This document shows, piece by piece, positions 12,240-24,928 of a DNA stretch of 64,000 bases (positions are counted from its first letter, which is position 1; every line of letters begins with the position of its first letter). The stretch is taken from the NCBI GenBank assembly GCA_021234155.1, contig JAJEKV010000031.1, positions 5,406,748 through 5,470,747 of the forward strand. The letters are read 5' to 3'. Source of the DNA: Isoetes taiwanensis. Taxonomy: Eukaryota > Streptophyta > Lycopodiopsida > Isoetales > Isoetaceae. The notes beneath the pieces are model-generated. The model ran no database searches and was not told the DNA's origin. It was given only the letters and a program-made list of their open reading frames with translations. Made by a program: the position numbers and the translations under genes.

Positions 12240-12527
12240 CCGTGATCTGCATGGACATGTGTGTTCAATGCATACTATAAGCGTCGATCCAAGCTCTTTA
12301 ATTAGATTCAAGTCTCTATCTACCGTCTTGTCAACCGGGTCAATCGGTTTGCAAATTCAAAAAATCATCGGTGAATATCAATTCAAAAGTGTCTAAATCA
12401 TGAGTTTCTCAATACGGGCGCGGGCTTCTCGGGATCATTTCGGATCTGCAAGTAAATAGGTGTAAGTCTTTGGATTCCTTTTCAAAGAGCTGCTGAATAC
12501 TTGAGTTGGTGCTTGTTGGCCTGCCAT
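12240..12527 (-). pseudogene. ETHE1: ETHE1 (persulfide dioxygenase) 5' exons, unit A
   Basis: Exon 1 starts at the ATG at 12,527, in the same position as in B and C, and ends near 12,417. Exon 2 runs from about 12,350 to 12,240. The protein corresponds to the N-terminus of the plant mitochondrial sulfur dioxygenase ETHE1. In A a single-base change in length before the metal-binding His motif shifts the frame, and exon 1 is also altered near the start. Only the first third of the enzyme is represented; the remaining exons are replaced by a VPS62-like sequence. Confidence 0.8.
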
Positions 12528-12529
12528 TT

Positions 12530-14620
12530 GGAGCAATTTCTTTTTCTCTCTAGAGCAAAAGCAATTTGCAACAATGATGGACAAGCGAAAGGTTGACACT
12601 GTAAAATTTGGTAAAATGATGAGCATCGCATAATTGAAATGGTACCTATAATTGCGAAAAAATCTCTCGATGAAGAGCGAGGAGAGCGAGCAAGGAAAGA
12701 GGAAGTGGCATACCTAGGCTGCCTACTGCTATGGTGGTGGCGAGAAATAAAAACAAAAATAAAATATCAAACAAAAATAACGCACAATATTAGGGTATAT
12801 TTCCTTTTTATCACGTATATATAAAGCACAATATAATATTAGAGTATTTATAGGCTATTAGTGCATTTTTTTTTTTTTTTTTTTTAGGGTAAAGGGTGCT
12901 TCGGACTTCGATGGTATTTGGATAACCAAGGTATGTATGAATTTGTTTTAGTGCGCTTTATGGAGAAGGAAAGGATTTAGCTATTACTAAGGTTATAATA
13001 AGGTTACTAAGGATTTAGTTATTACTAAAGGTTATTACTAAGGTTACTAAGATTTAGCTATTGCTCCTTATAATACATGTCTTACGTTTGTTCCAAAGCA
13101 GGGCCGTTTTTCGAAGCCATGAGGATAGAAAACCTTATAAGAAATTTTGGTTCGATTCTGAGAATAGAAGAAGAGAGCACTTTCAGATTTGGGAGCAATT
13201 TATATATTGGAGCATAAATTGCTCCTTAATCTGAGGGCTTCTCTTCTTCTAGATGTAACATGACTAAGATTCAATATAAGATTTTTGGTTCATTTACGAT
13301 ATCGACGACACGCTTGGATAACCATTGAGGTATGTTTGTAAATTTGTTTTTAGTGCCTCATTTTAGTCTTAACTTATATGCATGCACTTAGAGTATTTTC
13401 TGCCATCTTTGCACTTGATATAGTTATGATTATTATGGAGCGTATGGTTGATCCTTATCCTTGTTTTGTTTTGTTTCTTGGCCGAATTAACATATTTGAA
13501 TTATCAAATAGCAAATGAAGTATACACAATAAAATGAAGGACCAAGTTGAAGTAGCAAGAAGCCGTTTGGGGAATCCTCGGATGCAAGGTACGCTTGTGA
13601 ATTAGTTTTCCATCTTATGGTATGGTTTTAGATAGCTTTGCTACCCATTCCTTGCCATGGACTTTCCTTGCCATGTCTAAATTCAAGAATACATTCCATA
13701 AAACCATTGCCAATAAATTAGTAAGTTGCAAGAGGCTTTCGCTCAATGGATCTTTTAAATAAATAATCTTCAGATATTCCATAACACCCTTGCCAATAGA
13801 ATTGTGGTTTCTTAGATTGATGAAATTGCGTCGTTCATCTTTACTACTAGTCTTAAAGATAGCTCTACAGTTGTGCAAAGCTATTAAGCTTTAAGTCCCT
13901 GTTACAATTCATTTTACAAGAATTTGATGTCAAAACAAGCTTCTTTAGGTGTGGACATGGATTTTCTTGTTAAAGAAAACCTAAATCAAATATTTGCAAA
14001 TGATGAGTTCAAGTTTTAAGGCATTTTGCAGCATCTATGGGGAAATTTAGCAGATTTAGATGATTTTCTCCTCCTTTGACATTATCTGTCAAAATTGTTC
14101 GTCTTTAAAGCCAATAATAGGGGGTAGCCTTCAAGTTCAAATATGTAGTAGAGCAAAAAGCAGTTATTGGTCATTGGTCATTGGTCATTGATCTAGAGCT
14201 TATGTATACCACTGGCTTTCAAAGATAAAACGCGTCTAGTAGATGGTGCCATGGGGAGCAATAAACTACTAAATTCGCCCATGGATGCTGCAAAATGCCT
14301 AAAATGAACTCAACATTTGCAAAATTCTTTGAAGAAGGTCTTTGACATCAGAATCCTAGAGCCCCTCATAATAAAATACCTAGAAAAGTCTACCTTGATA
14401 TCACATTCTTGTAATATCAGTTGTTTAAAGAAAAAATTTCATTTCCAAATCTAAGATTGCAAATGGCTCTTCCTCAGTGGATGCTTCAAATATATACCGT
14501 TCAGACATTCTACAAAACCATTGCAATAAATCATAAGATCGTAAGAAACTAGATTCTGTCTAACTTTTAGCCAGCAACTATATGCTTATTGAGTTTCTCC
14601 ATATGCTACTCCAATGCTCC
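12530..14620. other. Unit A spacer with a hairpin and an unrecognised ORF
   Basis: This stretch has a poly-T tract near 12,867, short TTAGTAACC-type tandem repeats (12,977-13,060), a hairpin (13,164-13,250) and a minus-strand ORF (13,615-13,878) that is also open in C (61,898-62,158) but broken in B. The ORF contains KGVMEYLKIIYLKDPLS and LLAMVLWNVFLNLD. A diverged echo of the same DNA lies at 14,455-14,540, suggesting an internal duplication. I do not recognise the family. Confidence 0.35.
13164..13250. ncRNA. Conserved stem-loop, possible small-RNA hairpin (unit A)
   Basis: The left arm AGAAGAAGAGAGCAC, followed by a GGGAGCAATTTAT segment, pairs with the right arm ATAAATTGCTCC followed by GGGCTTCTCTTCTTCT. 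Together they make an arm of about 36 nt with a loop of about 10 nt. The hairpin is kept in B (31,537-31,622) and in C (about 62,522-62,608). The size fits a pre-miRNA or a small foldback repeat. Nothing in the sequence proves transcription. Confidence 0.4.
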
Positions 14621-14624
14621 AATG

Positions 14625-16110
14625 CTAAGTTGCTCCAATGCTCATCTCAAAGCTTTCTGACATATATTGCCCTTGACTATCCTTGATAAATTGGGTGAGT
14701 TAGGGAGTCAAAGTATTAGAAAATGGATCTTGCTTTCTTTCTAGTAACGAGGGTAAGCCTCGATTATCAAGAGGATTGAATACTTTGTAGTTTTAAAGAT
14801 TCTCTGTTTATATCTAAGGTCACTTCTAGCATTATGCATAAGATAAGAAGAGACCTTATATAAATACATAGAATCTTTAAGACTAGAAAGTTTTAGTTCT
14901 CTGGGACAATGGGAGATATTGTGTTTAGAAAGAAAGCCAAATCAATTTCTAGTATTTATTTGTCTAAGTTGCTCAATGCTCATCTCAAAGCTTTCGACAT
15001 ATATTGCCCTTGACTATCCTTGATAAATTGGGTGAGTTAGGGGAGTCAACATATTAGAAAATGGATCTTGCTTTCTTTCTAGTAACAAGCGTAAGCCTCG
15101 ATTATCCAAGAGGATTGAATACTTTGTAGTTTTAAAGATTCTCTGTTTATATCTAAGGTCACTTCTAGCATTGTGCATAAGATAAGAAGAGACCTTATAT
15201 AAGAACATAGAATCTTTAAGACTAGAAAGTTTTAGTTCTCTGGGACAATGTAGAGATATTGTGTTTAGAAAGAAAGCCAAATCAATTTCTAGTATTTATT
15301 TGTCTAAGTTGCTCCAATGCTCATCACAAAGCTTCCTGACATATATTGCCCTTTACTATCCTTGATAAATTCAACATATTAGAATCCTTGATAAATTCAA
15401 CATATTAGAAAATGGATCTTGTTTTCTTTCTAGTAACAACGTCGCCTCAATTATCCAAGAGAATTGAATACTTTGTAGTTTTAAGGATTCCTTGTTTATA
15501 TCTATAAGGTCACTTCTAGCATTATGCACAAGATAAGAAGAGACCTTATATAAGAACATAGAATCCTTAAGACTAGAAAGTTTTAGTTCTCTGGGACAAT
15601 GTAGAGATATTGTGTTTAGAAGGAAAGCCAAATCTAGTTTCTAATATTTGATTTCTCTAAGTTACTCCAATGCTCTTTTAGAAGCTTTCTAACATATATT
15701 GCCCTTGATTATCCTTGGCCAGTTGGGTGACTTAGAGAGTCAAAGTATTAGAAAATGGATCTTTCTTTCCTTCTACTAACAATGTCACCTCGATTGTCCA
15801 AGAGGATTGAATACTTTGTAGTCTTAAGGATTCTCTGTTTATATCTAAGGTCACTTCTAGCATTATGCATAAGATAAGAAGAGATCTTAGATAAGAACAT
15901 AGAAACCTTAAGACTAGAAAGTTTCAATTCTCTGGGACAATGGAGAGATATTGTATTTAGAAAGAAAGCCAAATTTACTCCAATGCTCATCTCAAAGCTT
16001 TCTGACATATATTGCCCCTGACTATCCTTGATAGATTGGGCGATTTAGGGAGCCAACGTATTAGAAAATGGATCTTGCTTTCCTTCTAGTAACATCGCCT
16101 CGATTATCCA
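14625..16110. repeat. Tandem array of about 360-bp repeats, unit A (about 4 copies)
   Basis: Each unit holds TTGCTCCAATGCTCATCTC, a GACATATATTGCCC block, a CTTTCTTTCTAGTAAC block, an AAGGATTCTCTGTTTATATC block and AGTTTTAGTTCTCTGGGAC. Each unit has a minus-strand frame starting near MAFFLNTISLHCPRELKL that is usually open for 75-90 codons, because the units are near-copies. Copy number differs between A, B and C. No protein family is recognised, and the array behaves like a satellite or an amplified exon. Confidence 0.8.
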
Positions 16111-16129
16111 CGGGATTGATTACAAAGTT

Positions 16130-16320
16130 TGGCTGTGAATAGTATTATATATAATGAAATCCTTCCACGATGTTAACGTGCAATCTTGCTCCCTGTCCTT
16201 ACTCCATGTCCATCTGAACCTTATTCAAAGCTTTTCCACACCACTTGGAACGTACTAACCTGTTGTAGATCGAGCCCGCTGATGTTTATGGTTCCGGTGC
16301 CAAATGCAAAGAAGAAGCAA
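16130..16320 (-). pseudogene. Second DUF946/VPS62-like scrap, unit A
   Basis: Minus-strand reading gives FAFGTGTIN followed by LDLQQVSTFQVVWKSFE, a stop, then GARLHVNI. This is the same segment as the fragment at 11,780-12,235 but in a separate, diverged copy beside the 360-bp array. It recurs in C at 59,940-60,120 and is missing from B. It ends at INP-type residues where the array begins. Confidence 0.7.
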
Positions 16321-16329
16321 TTGATGTAG

Positions 16330-16870
16330 CCAATAGAATGCTTAAGCCTTAGATGCAGTTCCTAAGTTTGATATGTATAAGCGAGCAAACAAGAAGGACT
16401 TGACATAGCCAATGAAATCCTTACCTGAAGGCCATTGCCTAAAAGCTTGTATGGTCGAGTTCTTGCCATATCTCCTCACCATCTCTTCTGATGATCAGAA
16501 CGAGCACCATCTTGTTTTAAAAAATCAAATATGTTCCACCTGCAAAAAATGGGGCAAAAGCTGGGACTTACCAGAAACTACAGAGCCGAAGCCTTGCTCT
16601 TCATCATCATGGAGCTTTTGTTGTCCCCTCTGGAATAGATTTGCTGGGAAAGATTTGCAGCATGGCAGTGCCGGCTAGCCGGTTTGCACAACAGCCACCC
16701 TGTAACAGGGGCGACCGACAGTTTACAGGTTACAAGAAGTTTGGAGCAATTTTTGGTATATTCTAGGCATATGCTGGCATATACTAAGAATATGCCAAAA
16801 CCCCACATAGGCAAGGGATTGCCCCTCTAGGGGCAACACTAAAACAGGAATTCCCTAAACACTAAACAAA
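16330..16870. repeat. Repeat module ending in a palindromic TTGCCCC motif, unit A
   Basis: The block contains an unrecognised frame on the minus strand and ends with a cluster of short inverted repeats: CATATGC/GGCATATAC pairs and TTGCCCCTCTAGGGGCAA (about 16,818-16,836), followed by CACTAA. A diverged relative of the same end lies at 25,885-25,985 in B, and the C copy is at 56,885-56,976. The layout resembles the 3' end of a nonautonomous element, possibly Helitron-like, but no end can be proven. Confidence 0.45.
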
Positions 16871-17099
16871 AATCGAAATAGTTCAACTCATATTGACATA
16901 TATAAAAGACATTGGACATGCATACAAAACAAACTCAGACATAAAACCATATTCGTCATTAGTATATATTTTTTGCATTGCTTTTGAATCTTTTGGAAAA
17001 AAAATATGGAGGTTAGAGTTCTCAATTCAACTCCACAGGTCCATAGCTGCGATAAATTTCTTGTAAAAGTAATCCTCTACCTTGCCCACATTTAACATG

Positions 17100-17357
17100 C
17101 TTGCCCTTCAAAATGTGGGCCCTATTAACAAAGCATATACTCTAAGCAGGGATTGCAACCTAAGATGAAGCCATGGTAGTATAGACTGGTAAATTATAAT
17201 ACCGTATCCATGATGTTGACCTAAGGTGAAGTCATGAATAAAATACAATACCACTCCATGGTGTAACGACCTAAGGAGAAGTCTTAATCGTAGACTGGTC
17301 AATTATGATGATACCATATATCTATGATGTTGAACCTAAGGTGAATAGGCCAAAAAA
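17100..17357. repeat. Imperfect tandem repeats at the A/B junction
   Basis: The motif ACCTAAGGTGAAGTC and relatives recur at about 60-110-bp spacing (17,158, 17,220, 17,271 and 17,334), each followed by variants of TAGACTGGTAAATTATAATACC. The same array is present in inverted form at 56,395-56,640 in C. This is the last sequence before unit B starts. Confidence 0.65.
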
Positions 17358-19895
17358 CTACAATGCCATTCATAGTAAAAAGGAACTCTCTACAACAATA
17401 ATGCAAATTTACATAGTAACATGGCATCGTGCAAACAAAAGTTATCTTTTAATAGTAAAATGTGTTCATGTAAAGTGCCTTCAATAATTTGAGCATTAAC
17501 ATTTGGGCAACTTCGCAACAACTAAAGAAGGTTTCTGGGATTACAAGGCTTTGAGTAGTTAAAGAGACATCGCCTCAACTACATGTTGCATTCAGTAAAA
17601 TCTGTAGTTAGAATATTGGAAAATTAGCAGATGCGCTGCTTCCACGTACTTTTGATTCCTCATATTTGCCTCAAATTTACAAACCACCAATAACTATGCA
17701 CGGCCAACTTAGAGACAATGTAATTACTTAATACAAGAAATTTATCGCGGCGGCCAAGGCCGCCGCGAACATTTCTTTAGTTCCAAACCTATTAACGTTT
17801 AATATTTGATACTGTATTATGTTTGTTCGACTTTGGAATAGCATAGCGCGGACATTGTTGAAATATATCTAATATCAGGCTTGCTGTCAGACTGAAACTT
17901 GCAAAACTTGGACAGATGCAAAAGTTAACTTGCTTCTATTAGTAGTTTAACAGATGCAATGTATGCAACGAAGAATATCCTGTAGTATAAGGAACAATAA
18001 AGAAAAAGTTCCAAATACAATATCCCTCTTCTTAACTATATACACGCCTCATAGTAGCCCACCCCTACTCCTTTTGAATTAATAGAAAAATTCGCACCAT
18101 TTTTATCGTGCCCTGTCATAGAAGCCACAATAAGACAAATGTGTACTTGCATCTTCACAATGCAAGGTACATGTTATATGTAGTATTTAAATTTCTTAGT
18201 AAATCTACAACAAAAATAGCACCACCACAATTGGGATTTAACGTCACTACAGATCGCCCATCTGCACTACTTCAACTAGCAATTTAAATTCATCTGACCA
18301 CCTTTCCGTAGACAAATCATTATTATCAAGTAGTTCAGGCTCTCGGAGGGATGCAATATGAAAATGCTATAACATAGCAGTTCCTTAGCCAGAAACGTCT
18401 GATACTAAGTTTGAAAATAGAAAAGCCTTTGATAATGGTCAGGACTGCGATGTTGCATCTGCTCAAATATGTCCAGTGAATAGTACATAATAAAAGAAAT
18501 CGACATGTGTGGTCCTAAAATACAAACACAACGATATCAGGTTTGAGAAAAATTATTTACATTATGCTATATTGCCTGTGATGTAGTTTTGTCCTTTACT
18601 ATTGATTAAATGTTTTGAATTGAATTACTGAGACAAAGTTTGAAAGCCTTAAAAAATCTTTAAAAGCATATAGGGAATAGATTCTGGCAGGATAACAATA
18701 TTGCAAGTTTAGATTTACAATGACACCGGATATTAAGGTTGTGAAAATCGTGTCCACTAATGCCATACTGATGCCTAATTACGTTCCTGCTCTAACATAG
18801 ATATGACATAGGATCTTAGACTCCTGTGGGAAATCGAAATCAACAAATAGAAGCCGCAGCCTTGGAGCCCGATTTGCACTTCCAGACAAAACCGCAATAT
18901 ATTGTGCATGCCAGAATCATTTCGACCATTTTCATTTGCAGAACACTTGGAGTTGAACCTTCTCTCGCTCACGTCAAGCTTTTCAGGCGATATCAAGCTT
19001 CGAGCAATATCGGGATGTCATTTGGGATTTAGGCCAAAAAAAAAGAGCCTCTGCAAATAGAACATACACAATGGAGCTTCAAAATAGATGGACACTAATT
19101 TGACGAAATCAGCAAATAAAAATGAGTAATATATTGATTCTGTGCATTTGATCCAAACAAAATCATGAGGATACCACTTGAAAACGAGATGGCATAAACC
19201 CGACCACTTTTAGTATTTTGCTATCTGATCTATACCAGCATTTGACGCAAATGCTCAAAGCAGTTCACCCTAATCTAATACAACACATCTTTGATACTGC
19301 TTCTAGCAAGCCAAGTAAGAGTTTATCATAAACTGTGTCAAAAGGCAAAAAGCGGTGCGCAAGAAACACGGGCCGTGTCTTTGTTTTGGGCTTTGTAGAT
19401 CCGGTCCATTGCTTGGTTCTCATCTGTTGTCACAGCAGCTTAAATATTCGGCCATCGATTTGCTTCTTCAGTCTGGAGGCTCCTATCCAATTGCACCCTA
19501 TTACTATTTCTTGATTCATCGATTCATATCAGTTTGATGCGCCTTAGCAGCGATGTGCAGCGTTTGGAATTCTTTAGAAGTGTTTTGATTCTTAGATTCT
19601 TGTTCTTCTGTTGAATTGAAGCTTTCTTGGATCCAATTTTTGGAAAAAAAATTGAATTTCTGAGTTGGGTTTGGACTGATCCGGCATGGATGTTCTTAGA
19701 CCTTGGGATTCTCTCCAGAAGCAGAAAAAGTTTTCATTCGGGACTATAAATGGGCTAGATCTTTCTATTACTCCGGCGCCCATGGATATACAGAACAGGG
19801 TAATGGAAGAATGTGCTTCTGCCAGATACTTTAAGACTTGGAAGATGGAAAAAGCGTATTCAGGATCTGGCTAACTTGCCGCTCAACTTAAATCC

Positions 19896-20999
19896 TATTA
19901 AACAAGTGAATAACAAGTAAATAACAAGAGGAGTTGCATACACAAGATGATTCAATTAATGCTTTTCATGTAATACATATATCTTGCCTAAAAGGTAAAG
20001 AATCTAATAATAGAAAGATAGATACGCTAATAATAAAGTATATCTAGATAATTATAATTATGAGGCCTAGAATGCCTCGAACACCCCTCCCCCCTGCAAT
20101 CTTGGTCTCACATCTAAAACAAAATAGACCAAGGGTGTAAACTCCAATACGCCAACCCCCCCTGCGACCTTGGTCTAGTAGAAGTGTTACTACCAGGATG
20201 AAAAACCTTAGCAGTAATAAGTCAACTAGCCAAGCATAATGATCACTCTCCAATAATTCCAAGAGAGATAGAAAATTGAAGATGTTTCTTTGACCCTAAT
20301 GATTTCGTGAAGATATCCGCAACCATAGAGTCAGTCGGGCAATACTCCAAGACAATTGTCCTTTTCTTTACCTCACATAATGATAATGGACTTCAATGTG
20401 CTTAGATTTAGAGTGTAAGACTTCATCTTGAGACAAATTAATAGTACCCTGGTTATCACATAATAGCCGTGTCGGCTGCAATTGCACTTGTTGAAAACAT
20501 TCCAACATTCTTCGCAACCAAACAAGTTCTCGACTTGCTAAAGAAGCAGCAATATACTCAGCTTCGGTTGAAGACACAGCAACACAATGCTGCCTTTTAC
20601 TAAACCAGGAAACAAGAGACTTGTCAAAGAAAAAAACAAGCCCTGCTAGTAGATCTCAAAGTGTCATTATCTCCAGCCCAATCAACATCGGTATAACCAT
20701 AAAGAGTAAGAAAAAGTATGGTGGTCTTGCTTAGTTTAAAAAGTCCATAATTGTTAGTGCCTTTTAAATAACGAGAGAATTCGCTTCGCAGCTTGCCAAT
20801 GTTTGATGCCAAATAACAAGAGAAGTTGCATACACAAGATAATTCAATTAATGCTTTTCATGTAATACATATATCTTGCCTAAAAGCCAAAGAATCTAAT
20901 AATAGAAATATAGATATGCTAATAATAAAGTATATCTAGATAATTATAATTGTGAGGCTCTAGATAATTATAATTGTGAGGCCTAGAATGCCTCGAACA
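19896..20999 (-). mobile_element. Internally deleted Ty1/copia element, unit B
   Basis: This is the same element as in A, flanked by AATCC at 19,891-19,895 and 21,000-21,004. The RNase H region (20,368-20,577) reads SSTEAEYIAASLASRELVW and is better preserved than in A. The RT tail lies at 20,624-20,812. The identical insertion site in all three units shows that it predates the duplications. Confidence 0.9.
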
Positions 21000-23900
21000 A
21001 ATCCCAAGATGATAGCTTGAAAGACATCTAGTTATAGCCAGCATTCCAACTAACACAGAATGCACACTCTAACAAAAGCTATGGCAATGAAGATGGACCT
21101 CAAAATTCTGGTTGGCGAAAGAGCATGCAACAATAGGACCTTGAAAAAACTGTTGCCGTAAAGCTTGAAGGCGACTTGCTCTACTGAAAAAAACAAATAT
21201 CTGCAAGAAAAAATCTTCATGTTGTGGCGGCATTCACTTCCATCGCTATGGCAGTGCAAGGTTTTCACGAAGCATTGGCTATGGCAGCACAATATTTCTG
21301 TGAGCATCAACACGTGGAAGCCGGGACCTGAAGAAAACGTAGCAGAATATTTTGAATGTATTAAATGGTGCAGGATATTTTGAATGGCTCAGATGTATCA
21401 TTTAAATGTAAAAACACGTGTCATTTAATAATGAATTTAGATTGCGGCCCAGAAACTTTTTAAAGGAACCAAAAAAAAAAAGAAAAAAAAAAAGAAAAAT
21501 CACAAATAGAAATTACATATGTAGAGATACTATCAGCTTTAAAACCATGGCATAGCATGACGTCAAAATTATCATAGAAGAACACGATCATAGATCAAGT
21601 ACACAGCCCTCATGTACTTGAGTTGAACCTCTGGAAGGACTATTATGACAACTTTGGTCAGATAATAGCATATAACTTCCTCTCAGGTTAAAAAAATTGA
21701 TACATTTCCTCAAATTCAACGCCCAATTTGATGAAGTCAGATGTGGAAGATTAGCACTATTGCTGGTAGAATACGAATGGCCACCAAATTGGACTGTAGC
21801 AGATGTCAAATGTACAACACCTTTGAAGTTTCAAGTCACTGGCTAGGGCACTAGGATAATGCTAACACATCCTTATTGTTTGTGATTGCTACTTTTTTAT
21901 TGTTGTCTATCTTTCAGACCTCCAACTGAATTCTCTGCACTGCCAATGGAGAAATCACCAGGAACTGGCCTATCTCAAATTTTAATATGCCCTTCATGAC
22001 AAGCAGTCATTATTGAATCACGGGCAAAAGCAAGTCCAGAAAGAGGCTCTGGATGCACCCGCTATGACATTGAAGGTGCCAGTTTTGGGACCTCTTTCCT
22101 GAGGGGAGCTGGTTGAAGAACACATGTTGAATGTGAACCATCAGCCTTTGTTGCTTGCCCATTACTACTTCCACTATATGATGGAGATGAGCCATATGGA
22201 GCTAATCTTCTGAGTGGCACAACCACCTCGTCCATTGCTAAATCCCAAAGAAGCAGTTGCGTATCCTGATTATAACCATGACCTAGTTAGGGAGACATCC
22301 AACTTTACTATGCATTTAAATCAAGATATGAATGGTTATTTAGCTGGAGAAAACTTGATGCAAACAGACGACTTCAATCTGACTAGCAAGATCTCAGGTG
22401 AAGCAATAGTATACCTGACCCACCGATCCAAATCGATAAGTTGTTTCACCAGGTGAAATCCAATATGGATCAAATGGAACTTGACTACCCTGTGACAACA
22501 GTTGAAGGAATCTGTTGTAACTCCTACTAGTAAATATTTGCCCGGCGTTGCTGGGCTAATGTTTTGGCATGTGCTTTTACTCGGCCTTTAACATCCATAT
22601 GTCCAACTTCGATAATAACGCATGTCGGTATTGGCAAGAATAAGTGCAGACCCTATGTAGCCTCCTTCTGATCCATGTTTATGGATGTCAGTAGAGAAAG
22701 CAATGCTTTATAAGGAATGTGGGGGGCAGTTAAATCTATCTCTAGAGATCAAAACTTGGAAAGGCAGACCCAAAAGTTATGCTCAAAATGCCACCATTAG
22801 AAGTAGTTAAGTACATCAACAAAAAATAGGTCCAGAAATGACAAAAGCACAAAATTTTGTCCTAGTTGATGTAAATGTAAATGATATGGATATGTCTCGT
22901 CTAGTAAATGTATGCTTGGTGTTGCCATGCTTACGGGCGTGTGTTATATGGCCTGCATATAAGTAGGTGCATGTGTTCTATGAACCCCTGATATAAGATT
23001 GACCATATTATTACTTTTGCGGATTTTGGCATAGTAATTATGATTCTGTATTTATATCGGTTGCACATAAGTAGGAGCATATTTTCACATGGACATGTGA
23101 TGCACGATTATTGTGTTATAGAATTCTGCCATGGTAGTTTTGTTTGTGCCTGCCCTCCTTATGATCCGTACCATCTAACAAACTACATGGTCTTATCTAC
23201 TTAATATTCAACGCTAAGTAATACTTAGTTGCATGCGTAGTGGCATATCTATATACGTGATTTTGATGTAGGATTGAGGAGTTTTACTATACATGTTCAA
23301 TAAGGATAAAGTACGGCTGCTCCATTTTCCTTAAAAGATTGGCAACTCATAAATGACATGCGCATCTAGATTTCTCTCCAATGGCATATTCGTACTCATT
23401 TTCAAGGTTGCGCTTAAATGTTGATGTAACCGTGCCCACCGTATGATATGGATGTGATCTAGTCCATGGGATAATTTACAGACATAAGATTTTTGTTTTA
23501 CGATTTGTATTTAAAACAATAACTCAAATCTTTTAGAAAGAGTTGTTGGCACAATGATACAACCGCATAAAATGTTTGAACTGAGCAAACCGCATAAATC
23601 TGGGAAGATTAAATAACTGGTTAATATGGCCACCATACGCACTTGCGGTTATTCATGATAACATGGAATGATAATAGTCGTCTATGTGTTTATCTTCAAC
23701 GTGTATCCTACATCTGAAGGCACTTGAAAGTGCTATAGACTTGGTAATGTACCGAACTATAACAAGGTGCTGCGCACGGAGGGTTGCCCTCCGGTGGCCC
23801 GAAAGTGTGTTTTCATGTTTCTTGTTGTCTTTTAGTTTTCATGGTTCTTGTTCGGTCATTTCTTATGTCGGGGCTTATTAATGGTTTGAACAGGGAATTT

Positions 23901-24439
23901 AATTATGAATTGTACATGGACCAAGAAGGGGCTTGCAAAACTCAGTGCCTAGACCAATTGTGATTGACAAGATTATGTTACGTCTAAAACATATTAGCCA
24001 TTCATGAATAATGCTTTATATTAGTAATAAAATTGTACACGGCCTGTATGAATACATACTTCTTTTTTTCTTAGTGAATGCACACAAATATTAAGAATAG
24101 AATACCCAATGGTAAAAAAGAACCAATTCGTGCTTTGGTAATATAACAATCCCGTTTCAAATATGCGCGTTTAAGTGCTTTGCTAATGTATTAAGCCCAT
24201 TTCTTTTAAGTTGGTTGGTGTCAATTAATTTTGGGTACAAAACATCAGGAAATTTAACAACATGCCAAATGCCATTGTTATAATATAAAGCCATTGTTAT
24301 GATAAGTTGTAAACATGCCAAATGCCATTGTTACAATATAATGCCATTGTTAGGATAAGTTGTATCCTATACAGCAAGAAGTAGGAACTTGTGTACCACT
24401 TGAGCCTTTGTAATCAAATAACATATTACATGACCAATT

Positions 24440-24600
24440 GTAGCATTCAAGACATCCAATCGCAACCTTCACATTCATTACAAAACCAAGAACCAAGGGG
24501 GGGCCAAATACCAAGAACGAAATTGAACCCACAACCTGATGGCCCATAACATTGGGATTAGATCCCTTGATCCATTAAGTCAAGGAGAAATTGTAGTGAA
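24440..24600 (-). repeat. tRNA-like (SINE-type) sequence
   Basis: On the minus strand a promoter-like A box (ACTTAATGGATCAAGG) is followed by an anticodon-arm-like CCCAATGTTATGGG and a B-box-like GTGGGTTCAATTTC. Spacing is tRNA-like, but the arms do not all pair, so this is more likely a tRNA-derived SINE remnant than a tRNA gene. Confidence 0.4.
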
Positions 24601-24928
24601 AAATGCCAACCACTAGGGAGATAAAAAGGAAAAAATGGCTAGGGTGGACTCATACATCCACCTTGGCCACAAATACATGTCAACACCCCCTAGGGCCCTT
24701 ATGTAGAAACCTAACCTTGAATACATAGGAAACCTTACTTTAAAAGTTATCACCACAATAAACGGGTGAGATAAAGCTTCAACGGGAAAATTGCAGGGTA
24801 GGTAGGCACGTGTGGGAAAAGAAAGGGAGGACGATCTGGCAATATGAAACTGACACTGTCTGAATCCTACAGTCTAGGTAAGGTTCGAGCTAGGGGCCTT
24901 ACGAAAATTCAATGACATCTGAAACGCC

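Larger units (their letters stand above)
1..17357. repeat. Segmental duplication unit A (head-to-tail copy 1)
   Basis: The first bases of the window recur at 17,358, and order and sequence stay collinear with unit B for most of the block, broken by indels. The unit contains a deleted copia element, a WDR20-like pseudogene, VPS62-like and ETHE1 pieces and a 360-bp tandem array. Its left limit is the window edge, so further units may lie outside. Unit A carries a 295-bp insertion at 4,876 and lacks the B insertions near 24.4, 31.9 and 35.6 kb. Confidence 0.9.

Noticed and set aside
14625-16110. CRISPR-like array
   Set aside because: The repeated units are about 360 bp, contiguous, and without short repeat/unique-spacer alternation; the window is eukaryotic.
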